A stretch of 15,661 nucleotides of DNA from DALYDK01 sp964477125 (GCA_964477125.1 CAYZCZ010000020.1:1-15661), one strand, 5' to 3'. Numbered from the stretch's first letter, positions 1 through 8,605 are shown. Translations and numbers: made by a program. The notes: generated from the sequence alone by a model not told the origin.

Positions 1-3000
1 ACCAAACTTAATAGACCACCAAAACAAGAGTTTTCAGTGGTTTGTTGAAGAAGGTTTAGGCGAATTATTAACAGAAATAAGCCCAATAGATGACTATACG
101 GGAACAAAATTATCACTTAACTTCAAGAGTTATCATTTCGAAGAGCCAAAGCTTACTGAGCTTGAGGCTAGGGAAAATAACGTTAGCTATGATGCCCCAT
201 TAAAGGCAGTAGTAGAACTTATAAATAAAGTTACTGGCGAAGTTAAAGAACAAGAAATATACCTAGGCGATTATCCGTGGATGACCGGTCGGGGTACTTT
301 TGTGATAAACGGAGCAGAACGTGTAGTTGTAAGCCAGCTAATACGTAGCCCTGGTGTATTCTTTACTTCTAGCAACCATGGCGGGCATAAACTATATGGA
401 GCCAAGGTTATACCAAGCCGTGGTGCATGGTTGGAATTTGAGACAGCGGCCAGTGGTGCTTTATTTGTAAAAATAGACCGTCGCCGTAAAATTGCGGTCA
501 CTACCTTGCTAAAAGCACTAGGAATGAATGAAACTAGCATTAAGGAGCAGTTTAAGCATGTTGACAGTGGAGCTAAAAGCTACATTGAAGCAACCTTAGA
601 GAAGGATCCAAGTAAAGGAACTAACGAGGCGTTAATTGAAGTTTATCGTCGTTTACGACCTGGTGATTTGGCGACTGTTGAAAATGCTCGTTCACTTATC
701 GAAAATATGTTCTACAATCCTAAACGATTTGATTTTTCTAGGGTTGGACGTTACAAAATAAACAAACGCCTTGATTTAGACATTCCTAACACGTCTGAAA
801 ATCGTACAATGCGACTTGAAGATTTAACAGCTATTATTGCTGAATTAATTCGCTTAACAAATACTCAAGACTTGGCAGATGATATAGATAGTCTTGCTAA
901 CCGACGAATTAAATTGGTCGGTGAACTAGTTCAGAGACAATTCCGTATTGGTTTACTTAGAATGGACCGAAATGCCAAAGATCGCATGAGTATGTGCGAG
1001 ATTGAAACTGTTACTCCTAGCCAGCTTATAAATGCTCGTCCAGTAGTTGCTGCTGTTCGTGAATTTTTTGCTAGCTCACAACTTAGTCAGTTCATGGATC
1101 AGATTAATCCACTTTCCGAACTTGCGCACAAACGACGTTTAAGTTCTATGGGTCCTGGCGGTCTAAGCCGTGAACGTGCCGGTTTTGAAGTTCGTGATGC
1201 ACACGCTACTCATTACGGTCGTATTTGTGCTGTTGAAACACCTGAAGGCGCCAATATTGGTCTTGTACTAAATATGGCGAGCTATGCTCGCATTAATGAT
1301 TATGGATTCCTTGAAACTCCTTATCGAAAAGTTATTAACGCTGTAACTGCAAAGGATGCTGTTGGCGAGACTGCTTCGGTTGACCTTGAAGACGAAAAAG
1401 GCAAAGTAATTGTAAAAAAAGGAGCCAAGATTACAGCCGATAATGCTAAAAAATTAGCTACGGTTAAATCAAAGGCAACTTGGCCTATTAAAGCAAAAGT
1501 AACTAGCGAGATTATTTATCTAGATGCTAGTGAAGAAGAAAAAGCTGTCATTGCCGGTAGTGGTAGCGAAGTAGATGATGATGGTTATTTTGTAAGTGAT
1601 CGTGTTTCAGCTCGTGCTCGTTTAATCGCCGGCGAGGTAGACTCCAACGAAGTAACCCATATGGATGCTGCCTCTAAGCAAATTATTGGATCTAGCGCGG
1701 CGCTTGTTCCATATATAGAGAAAAACTACGTGCTTCGTAGTCTTATTGGTAGTAATCAGCAACGACAGGCTGTTCCATTAATAAATCCTAATTCCCCAAT
1801 TGTTGGTACTGGAATGGAAGAAACTGCTGCCCGAAATACTGGCCAAATTATTTTGGCTGAGGGCACTGGACAAGTTATTAAATCTACTGGTGACGAAGTT
1901 ACTGTAGACTATGGCAAAACCAAGAAAACCTATAACCCAATGCACTTTGTTCGTAGCAATGAAGGTTCAAGTATTAACCAAAAGGTAGTTGTTAAAACTG
2001 GTGATAAGGTTAAAGAAGGTGATGTCCTAATTGAAGGAATGAGTATCCAAGGTGGTGAGCTTGCCTTAGGTAAAGATGTTCTTATAGCATTTATGCCATG
2101 GGGCGGTTATAACTTTGAAGATGCAATCGTTATTAGTGATAGGTTAGTTAAAGATGATGTCTTTACTAGCGTACATATAGTTGATTACATGACTGAAGTA
2201 CGTGAAACCAAGCTAGGCCCTGAACTAGTTACAAGTGATATCCCAAATGTTTCAGAAGAAGCGCTAAGGCACTTAGATGATGAAGGTATTGTCCGAATTG
2301 GTGCCGAAGTTCATCCTGGTGATATATTGGTTGGTAAAATTACACCAAAAGGCGAGCAAGAACTTTCAAGCGAAGAAAGATTATTGCGAGCAATCTTTGG
2401 TGAAAAAGCTAAAGAAGTTCGCGATACTTCACAGCGAATGAGCAATGGAAAACACGGTAAAGTTGTTGGTGTTAAAATCTTCAGCCGAGCCAATGGCCAT
2501 GAATTAAAAGCNNNNNNNNNNNNNNNNNNNNNNNNNNNNNNNNNNNNNNNNNNNNNNNNNNNNNNNNNNNNNNNNNNNNNNNNNNNNNNNNNNNNNNNNN
2601 NNNNNNNNNNNGTAAAGTTGTTGGTGTTAAAATCTTCAGCCGAGCCAATGGCCATGAATTAAAAGCCGGTGTAATTATGCAAATTCAGGTATTTGTTGCC
2701 CAAATGCGTAAAGTTGCCGTTGGCGATAAGTTAGCTGGTCGACATGGTAACAAGGGTGTTATTGCCCGAGTATTACCTCAAGAAGATATGCCATATAACG
2801 CTGATGGTACTCCAATGGATGTTGTTTTGAACCCACTTGGCGTGCCTACTCGTATGAACTTAGGTCAGCTATTTGAAACTCACCTAGGTATGGCTGCTCA
2901 TGCTTTAGGTTTTAAGGTAGCTACTCCACCATTTGATGGTGTTCCGCTAAGCAAGATTAAAAGCTTGCTTAAAGAAGCTGGACTACCAGAAGACGGAAAG

Positions 3001-3639
3001 CAACAACTTTATGATGGTCGAACAGGTGAACCATTTAAAGAACGTACAACTGTTGGCCAAATGTACATGATTAAGCTAAACCATATGATTGCCGATAAAA
3101 TTCATGCAAGGTCAACTGGTCCATATACTATGGTTACCCAGCAACCACTTGGCGGTAAAGCCCAAAATGGTGGCCAAAGATTTGGTGAGATGGAAGTGTG
3201 GGCACTAGAAGCTTACGGTGCTGCACATACACTACAAGAAATGTTAACCATTAAGTCAGATGATGTTTACGGACGTTCTAAGGCTTACGAGTCTATTATT
3301 AAAGGTACCGAAATAGAAGGACCTAAAGTACCTGAAAGCTTTAACGTACTTGTTAAAGAATTGCAGGGCCTTGGACTTAAAGTAGACCTAGTAGATAGTC
3401 ATAAGGGTGCTGCAATAGATGCCGAAGCTCTACTTGAAGTAAATATTAAAGATGAATCCGACCACCAAGCAACAGTAGATGCACCTCAGGATACTATTAG
3501 CGATATTGATGTAACAGAAGATATAGTTGCTGATGAGTTTATGATTTTAGATGATAAGGGTGATGAACTTGTTGCTACTGTAGAAACTGAAAGCGAAGAA
3601 GATGCACCGAACGATGAAGAAGATAAGGAGGCAAAATAA
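1..3639 (+). CDS. rpoB: RNA polymerase beta subunit, 5'-partial, split by an assembly gap
   Basis: Beta subunit of DNA-directed RNA polymerase; with beta' it forms the catalytic core. Reading is open from base 2, so the start codon lies before the window. The left part reads in one frame to the N gap. After the gap it continues in another frame only because 100 N plus a duplicated 55 bases (155, not a multiple of 3) were added; removing them gives about 1160 continuous residues. Family landmarks are present: the rifampicin-pocket block SQLSQFMDQ and HKRRLSSMGPGG (about 1073-1165), NFEDA (near 2110), GDKLAGRHGNKG (2719-2754), and the HARSTGPY and QQPLGGKAQ block (about 3101-3165). Rifampicin residues equivalent to E. 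coli Asp516, His526, Arg529 and Ser531 are conserved. About 85 residues after the family core form an Asp/Glu-rich tail, also seen in other phyla. The TAA stop overlaps the rpoC ATG by one base. Confidence 0.97.
2457..2666 (+). repeat. 55-bp direct duplication flanking the gap (assembly artefact)
   Basis: Bases 2457-2511 and 2612-2666 are identical over 55 bases. Both encode the same rpoB segment (VVGVKIFSRANGHELK). Collapsing the copies and the N run restores a normal beta subunit, so this is not a biological repeat. A 55-base exact overlap equals a common final k-mer of de Bruijn assemblers, which suggests two contigs meeting at a graph branch. Confidence 0.93.
2512..2611. other. scaffold gap of 100 N
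   Basis: Exactly 100 N lie inside rpoB. This is the conventional placeholder for a gap of unknown size, so its length carries no information. The flanks show that no sequence is missing: the last 55 bases before the gap recur immediately after it, and the protein reads on correctly through a single copy. Confidence 0.97.
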
Positions 3640-6600
3640 TGCGTAAATACTCACATGGTACAAATATTGCCGATTTTGATGCCGTACGGCTTGCTATTGC
3701 TAACCCTAGCGACATTTTAGAGTGGAGCTATGGCGAGGTAACAAAACCAGAAACTATTAACTACCGAACTCAAAAACCAGAGCGAGATGGCTTGTTCTGT
3801 GAAAAGATTTTTGGACCAGTTAAAGATATAAATCCTCACGATGCTAAATACAAAGGTCTTCGTTCGCGTGAAGCCGCTGTAGATAAGAAAGGTGAAATTG
3901 TCACCAAGTCTATAGTTAGGCGTGAACGAATGGGACATATAAGCCTTGCAAGTCCAGTTACACATATTTGGTTCCTACGTGGTACGCCAAGTGCTAAGGG
4001 TCTTGTTCTAAATATGACAGTAAAGAACTTGGAGCGAATTGCTTATTTTGCTTCATATGTAATATTAGATGTTGATGAGGCAAAGCGTGACCAAATGCTT
4101 GCTGATAAAGAAGCCGAAACTGCAGCTGCTAAGGTTGCTATTGAAGCCAGATACGAACAAATGGCAAGTGAAGAAGGCGCAGATGTTAAGGTGCTTGCAG
4201 AAGCTCGTACAAAAGAGATTGACGAATTAGTCGCAGGTTGGGAACAACTGAAAGCCCAGCTAGACTCACTCCAGATTAATGCTTTAATTAGTGAAAATGA
4301 TTATCGTAATCTTCCTGATGATTTGCAGGATATAACAACCGTTTCTATGGGTGGTGAAGCTATCCAAAAAATGCTTGAAAAAGTAGATCTAGAAGAGCTT
4401 ATTGCCCAATTGAGTGAAGAAGTCGAAACTGCCAAGGGGATGCGTAAAAAGAAGATTATGAAGCGCTTAAGAATTCTTGAGAGTATGCTTCGTGCCGGTA
4501 TTAAACCATCTAGTATGTGTATAAGTGTCCTTCCGGTTATTCCTCCAGATCTTCGCCCAATGGTACAGCTTACTGGAGGCCGTTTTGCAACCAGTGACTT
4601 AAACGACCTATATAGGCGTGTCATTAATCGTAATAATCGATTAAAAAAGCTAATTGACCTAAATGCACCAGAAGTTATTCGACGTAACGAAATGCGTATG
4701 TTGCAAGAAGCTGTTGATGCTTTGATTGATAATAATGCAGCCAGAAGTGGCCGAGCTGTAAGTAGTACTGGCCAAAGAAGGCGACTAAAGAGCTTAAGCG
4801 ATATGCTTAAGGGTAAGCAGGGTCGCTTCCGCCAAAACCTACTCGGTAAGCGTGTAGATTATTCTGGCCGTTCAGTAATTGTTGCTGGTCCAGAACTAAA
4901 AATTAGTGAATGTGGATTGCCTAAGATGATGGCTTTAGAGTTATTCAAGCCGTTTGTAATTGGCTACCTTATCACTAACGACCATGCTCACAATATACGT
5001 TCAGCAACTCGTTTAATCGAATCAGGTGAGTATATTGTTTGGGACGCCTTAGACGAAGTAATTAAGGGCAAATATGTTTTATTGAACCGTGCTCCTACAT
5101 TACATAGGTTAGGTATCCAAGCTTTCCAGCCTAGGTTGATTGAAGGTAAAGCCATTCAGCTACATCCACTTGTATGTAAAGGATTCAACGCTGACTTCGA
5201 TGGTGACCAAATGGCCGTTCATTTGCCTCTTTCAGATAAGGCTCAGGCAGAAGCAAGGGATATTATGGCTAGCGCTAAGAATATTCTAAAGCCTGCTGAC
5301 GGTACGCCAGTGCTTCATATCGAACAAGATATTGTACTTGGTGCTTACTACATAACTTACGATAAGCTTCCAAACGATAAACAAGTTCCATTTAGCGATG
5401 TTAACGAAGCATTAATGGCCCTAGATGAAGGAGTAATAAAACTACAGACTCCAATATCACTTACCTTCCGTGGTGAGAAAATTGTTACCACACTTGGTAG
5501 GGTGCTATTTAACGAGCTTCTACCAGAAGATTTCCCATACCAAAACGAAGCTATGACTAAGAAGAAGATTCAAAAAGTTATGGCCCAAGTTTATGAAATG
5601 TACGGCCAAGATAAAACTGCTGAAATTGCTGATGATCTTAAAGATTTAGCTTTTGAATACGCTACTGTTTCTGGTCTTTCTATGGGTATGGAAGATTTCC
5701 CTGATGTAATAGGTATAGATAAGCTTATTGCAGAAGGTGAAAACCGTGCCAAGGAAATAAACGATCAGTATGAAGCTGGCTTCATGACAAACGATGAGCG
5801 ATATCGCTTGACTGTTGAAAATTGGACAAAAATTGATTCTAAGGTACAAGCTTTATTGGCAACCCAGTTAGCAACTCAAGACAATTCTATGTCGATTGCT
5901 GTAAACTCTGGTGCTCGTGGTAATATCGGCCAGATGAAACAGTCTGTTGGTATGCTCGGTGTGCTTTCAGACACTAGTGGTCGAGCCATTGAACTTCCTG
6001 TAAAATCTGGCTATAAGCATGGTTTAAACCAGCTTGAATACTTTACTGGTACAAGGGGTGTACGTAAGGCTCTAATTGACATTGCCCTAAAAACTGCTGA
6101 CTCTGGTTATATGACTAGGCGTCTAGTAGATGTTAGCCAAGATGTCTTTATTGTTGACGAAGAAGCAACTGACCCAGGATTCCCAATTTATCGTTCAGAT
6201 GTTGAAGAAACTGGAGTTCCACTAGCTTCAAGGTTAGAAGGCAGATATGCAGCCGAAGACATTGTTATAGGTAAAGAAACAGTTGTTCCTAAGGGCGAAT
6301 TAATTACAAGAACCTTAGCTGCAACTATTGAGGCATCTGATCTTGAAGTCATCAAGATTATGAGCGCCTTAACATGTGGCACCTTACGTGGCGTAAGCCA
6401 AAAGAGCTACGGTGTTGACCCAGCAACCGGAAAACTGGTTGTTAATAGACACCCGGTTGGTGTTATTGCTGCCCAAAGTATTGGTGAGCCTGGTACACAG
6501 TTGAGCCTAGACAGTAAGCACCGTTCCGGAGCTGTATTAGCTGACGAAACTGCACAAGGCCTAAACCGTGTTGACGAACTATTTGAAGTACGAAGTCCTA

Positions 6601-7439
6601 AGGGTCAAGCCTTCATTTCTGAAATTGCCGGCGAAGTTAGTGTTCGCGAAGAAGGTGAACACTACGTTGTTCAAGTATCTGGCAAGGAAGAGGAAGAAGT
6701 GGTCCTCAAAGTTGGTGATCGAATGGTTACTATCGCTAATGGTCAAGAGGTTGTCGTTGGGGATGTAGTAGCATCACTTGAAGGTGGAGAAAGTCCTCTA
6801 GTATCACCAATAACTGGTTCTGCTGAACTTGTTGACGGTAAGATTGTCTTAACTCCGACTACTCAAACTGTTGTTCGTTACGAAATTCCTGGCTTTAAGC
6901 AACTAGTAGTTAAAGACGGAGACTTAGTAGGTGCGGGCGACAAATTGACAACTGGTTCTGTTAATCTTCATGACTTAATGAACCTTAAGGGTGTCATTGA
7001 AACTCAACGGTATATCTTAAATGATATTAGTAAGATATTTGCTGCACAGGGTCAGAATATTTCTGATAAGCATCTTGAAATTGTCATTAGGCAAATGTTT
7101 AGTCGTGTTTCAATTGAAGAACCTGGCGACAGTGATTTTGTAACTGGAGATATAGTAAGCAAGGCGGCTGTCTTAGAAGCCAATCAACATTTGGCCTCTG
7201 AAGGTAAAAAGCCAGCTGAGTTTATTCAGTTACTATTAGGTATTACTAAAGTATCAACATGGGCAGATAGCTTCCTAAGTGCTGCTAGCTTCCAAGATAC
7301 TACTAGGGTGCTGATTGCAGCGGCAACAAGTGGCAAGGTCGACCACTTATATGGCCTAAAGGAAAATGTTATCTTGGGTCGTAAGATCCCAGTTGGAACT
7401 GGCTATACGCCAGCCAACGAAGTTGACGAAGAAGAATAA
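3639..7439 (+). CDS. rpoC: RNA polymerase beta' subunit
   Basis: Beta' subunit of RNA polymerase, 1266 residues, complete. The start is fixed by AAGGAGG at 3625-3631, 7 bases before an ATG that overlaps the rpoB stop (TAATG). The catalytic NADFDGDQM motif is at residues 517-525, with Mg-binding Asp519, Asp521 and Asp523. The clamp core around residue 300 (PVIPPDLRPMVQL), the GKRVDYSGRSVIV segment, the bridge helix (about 805-825) and the C-terminal ILGRKIPVGTG are normal. Three things are unusual. The N-terminal zinc ribbon aligns without gaps but its four Cys are Pro66, Asp68, Val81 and Lys84. The second zinc site keeps only Cys913; its partners are Ala843, Ser920 and Ser923. The trigger loop reads LSLDSKH (955-961), with His961 kept. 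Residues about 147-212 form a charged coiled-coil insertion of about 60 residues relative to Bacillus beta'. Probably cotranscribed with rpsL, 23 bases downstream. Confidence 0.98.
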   Translation: MRKYSHGTNIADFDAVRLAIANPSDILEWSYGEVTKPETINYRTQKPERDGLFCEKIFGPVKDINPHDAKYKGLRSREAAVDKKGEIVTKSIVRRERMGHISLASPVTHIWFLRGTPSAKGLVLNMTVKNLERIAYFASYVILDVDEAKRDQMLADKEAETAAAKVAIEARYEQMASEEGADVKVLAEARTKEIDELVAGWEQLKAQLDSLQINALISENDYRNLPDDLQDITTVSMGGEAIQKMLEKVDLEELIAQLSEEVETAKGMRKKKIMKRLRILESMLRAGIKPSSMCISVLPVIPPDLRPMVQLTGGRFATSDLNDLYRRVINRNNRLKKLIDLNAPEVIRRNEMRMLQEAVDALIDNNAARSGRAVSSTGQRRRLKSLSDMLKGKQGRFRQNLLGKRVDYSGRSVIVAGPELKISECGLPKMMALELFKPFVIGYLITNDHAHNIRSATRLIESGEYIVWDALDEVIKGKYVLLNRAPTLHRLGIQAFQPRLIEGKAIQLHPLVCKGFNADFDGDQMAVHLPLSDKAQAEARDIMASAKNILKPADGTPVLHIEQDIVLGAYYITYDKLPNDKQVPFSDVNEALMALDEGVIKLQTPISLTFRGEKIVTTLGRVLFNELLPEDFPYQNEAMTKKKIQKVMAQVYEMYGQDKTAEIADDLKDLAFEYATVSGLSMGMEDFPDVIGIDKLIAEGENRAKEINDQYEAGFMTNDERYRLTVENWTKIDSKVQALLATQLATQDNSMSIAVNSGARGNIGQMKQSVGMLGVLSDTSGRAIELPVKSGYKHGLNQLEYFTGTRGVRKALIDIALKTADSGYMTRRLVDVSQDVFIVDEEATDPGFPIYRSDVEETGVPLASRLEGRYAAEDIVIGKETVVPKGELITRTLAATIEASDLEVIKIMSALTCGTLRGVSQKSYGVDPATGKLVVNRHPVGVIAAQSIGEPGTQLSLDSKHRSGAVLADETAQGLNRVDELFEVRSPKGQAFISEIAGEVSVREEGEHYVVQVSGKEEEEVVLKVGDRMVTIANGQEVVVGDVVASLEGGESPLVSPITGSAELVDGKIVLTPTTQTVVRYEIPGFKQLVVKDGDLVGAGDKLTTGSVNLHDLMNLKGVIETQRYILNDISKIFAAQGQNISDKHLEIVIRQMFSRVSIEEPGDSDFVTGDIVSKAAVLEANQHLASEGKKPAEFIQLLLGITKVSTWADSFLSAASFQDTTRVLIAAATSGKVDHLYGLKENVILGRKIPVGTGYTPANEVDEEE

Positions 7440-7462
7440 ATCTGTTTAAATAGGAAACAAGT

Positions 7463-7876
7463 ATGCCAACAATTAATCAATTAGTTCGTAAGAATCGTAG
7501 CACTAGCAAGCCCAAGAGCAAGTCTCCGGCTTTGCATAAGGTTACAAACAGTCTTAAGACAAAGTCTTACGAAAAGTCCGCGCCTTTTAAGCGTGGAGTA
7601 TGTGTAAAGGTAACCACTAAGACACCAAAGAAACCAAACTCAGCCTTACGTAAGGTTGCACGTGTGCGCCTTAATAACGGCTATGAAGTGTGGGCTTATA
7701 TTGGTGGTGAAGGTCACAACTTGCAAGAGCATGCTGTGGTCCTAATCCGTGGCGGTCGTGTACCAGATTTACCTGGTGTACGTTACCATGTTGTTCGCGG
7801 TAGTTTAGACCTTCAGGGTGTTGCTAATCGCAAGCGTGGTCGTAGTAAATACGGCGCCAAAAAAGATACCAAATAG
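7463..7876 (+). CDS. rpsL: 30S ribosomal protein S12
   Basis: S12 of the 30S decoding centre, 137 residues. The start MPTINQLVRK is canonical, and AGGAAA at 7452-7457 lies 5 bases upstream. The decoding loop TPKKPNSALRK is intact; Lys56 corresponds to E. coli Lys43 counted with Met. Between the SPAL and KRGVC segments there is a 13-residue insertion, as in the longer S12 of Bacillus-type bacteria. The second conserved loop reads GGRVPDLPGVRY: the usual Lys before the modified Asp is Pro101, and Asp102 is kept. Changes at this Lys (E. coli Lys88 counted with Met) are known to alter streptomycin response. It follows rpoC and ends with TAG, the only TAG stop in the window. Confidence 0.98.
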   Translation: MPTINQLVRKNRSTSKPKSKSPALHKVTNSLKTKSYEKSAPFKRGVCVKVTTKTPKKPNSALRKVARVRLNNGYEVWAYIGGEGHNLQEHAVVLIRGGRVPDLPGVRYHVVRGSLDLQGVANRKRGRSKYGAKKDTK

Positions 7877-7884
7877 TATCTTTT
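7861..7884 (+). other. AU-rich hairpin spanning the rpsL stop codon
   Basis: Perfect 9-base inverted repeat (AAAAGATAC at 7861-7869, GTATCTTTT at 7876-7884) with a 6-base loop holding most of the stop codon. Only the stem itself supplies T residues on the 3' side, and there is little GC. It is therefore a poor intrinsic terminator; it could slow 3' decay or cause partial attenuation. Confidence 0.5.
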
Positions 7885-7910
7885 AGAATAGAGTTAATTA
7901 AATAATGTGG

Positions 7911-7952
7911 CTTCAGTGACCGTCCAACAAATATGTTGGGAACACACAGAAG
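7911..7952 (+). promoter_or_regulatory. rpsL-rpsG intercistronic stem-loop, candidate S7 control site
   Basis: The 100-base spacer folds into one hairpin. CTTC-A-GTG (7911-7918) pairs with CAC-A-GAAG (7945-7952) around a symmetric A-A mismatch. A 4x4 internal loop follows, then TCCAACA (7923-7929) pairs with TGTTGGG (7934-7940), with one G-U pair and an AATA loop. The structure ends 11 bases before the rpsG Shine-Dalgarno. In E. coli S7 represses its own translation by binding the spacer at this same place. The equivalence here is inferred from position and foldability, not from sequence identity. Confidence 0.45.
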
Positions 7953-7976
7953 TATTTATAGAAAAGGAGTACAGAA

Positions 7977-8456
7977 ATGCCACGAAAGAAAACCAAGAGT
8001 TTGGTTCGCGATATTGCGCCAGACCGAAAATATAACTCAGAACGAGTCCAACGCTTAATTAACCGTGTAATGTTAAACGGTAAGAAACAACTTGCAGAAC
8101 GTCTTGTTTACGAAGCTATGGATAAGTCAGCCGTTAAGCTAAAGGTAGAAGATCCATTAGAAGTGTTTAATAAAGCACTTGATAATGTTAAGCCTTCAGT
8201 AGAAACTCGTTCTCGACGTGTCGGTGGAGCAAACTATCAAATTCCTTTTGAAGTTAAGGGCCAACGCCAAAGTCATTTAACTTTAATGTGGTTTGTAGCT
8301 GCTGCAAGGGCACGTAAAGGCATGCCAATGGCCGATCGTTTAGCTGCAGAATTAACCGATGCCTATAACGGTACTGGTGCTGCTGTTAAAAAACGCGAAG
8401 ATGCCCACAAAATGGCCGAAGCAAACCGTGCATTTGCTCACTTTGGAAGAAACTAA
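7977..8456 (+). CDS. rpsG: 30S ribosomal protein S7
   Basis: S7, 159 residues (family about 156), which nucleates assembly of the 30S head on the 3' domain of 16S rRNA and contacts E-site tRNA. Recognised from the N-terminal MPRKK followed by RVQRLINRVMLNGKK, the ETRSRRVGGANYQIP block, and the C-terminal GTGAAVKKREDAHKMAEANRAFAHF. The start follows AAGGAG at 7964-7969 with 7-base spacing. The 100 bases between rpsL and rpsG fold into the hairpin described separately. The stop TAA shares its last base with the ATG of the next small gene. Confidence 0.98.
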   Translation: MPRKKTKSLVRDIAPDRKYNSERVQRLINRVMLNGKKQLAERLVYEAMDKSAVKLKVEDPLEVFNKALDNVKPSVETRSRRVGGANYQIPFEVKGQRQSHLTLMWFVAAARARKGMPMADRLAAELTDAYNGTGAAVKKREDAHKMAEANRAFAHFGRN

Positions 8457-8605
8457 TGATTCCTATCCCTGAAAGTTACAAAAACTTAGGTCGTGAATTT
8501 AGTAGCGATAGTGACGTAGAGCAAGCATGGGTGGATGTTGAATCCACTAGAGTAAGAGGAAAATTGGGCTTGCAAAATTTAGTCGAAAAACCTAACAAAG
8601 AATAA
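8456..8605 (+). CDS. small hypothetical protein coupled to rpsG
   Basis: 49-codon open reading frame whose ATG overlaps the rpsG stop as TAATG, the same junction as rpoB-rpoC. GGAAG at 8445-8449 lies inside the end of rpsG, about 6 bases upstream, and could serve as ribosome binding site. The protein begins MIPIPESYKNLG, has an acidic middle (Asp18, Asp20, Glu22, Asp27, Glu29), then a basic stretch around Arg32-Lys36, and a charged C-terminus. It has no hydrophobic segment, so it is probably soluble. I do not recognise a family. Its place inside the str operon predicts coexpression with S7 and EF-G; a ribosome-linked role is only a guess. It could also be chance, since it is short, but the tight coupling and the preserved spacing to fusA (41 bases) favour a real gene. 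Confidence 0.6.
   Translation: MIPIPESYKNLGREFSSDSDVEQAWVDVESTRVRGKLGLQNLVEKPNKE

Noticed and set aside
1073..1165. Rifampicin resistance in RpoB
   Set aside because: The main contact residues (Asp516, His526, Arg529 and Ser531 equivalents) are unchanged; differences at neighbouring positions (Ile for Asn518, Met for Leu533) do not allow a resistance claim.
281..2662. A complete protein starting at Met 281 and ending after the gap
   Set aside because: Coding is continuous from base 2, well before 281, and the end after the gap is an out-of-frame reading of the duplicated 55 bases.
2457..2666. A tandem duplication or a real frameshift in rpoB
   Set aside because: The copies are identical and separated by exactly 100 N; one copy alone gives a perfect beta subunit, so assembly overlap is the simpler explanation.
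3370..3636. Acidic C-terminal tail of RpoB as a novel domain
   Set aside because: Acidic tails of variable length after the beta core are known in other bacteria, including Bacillus; nothing distinctive is visible here.
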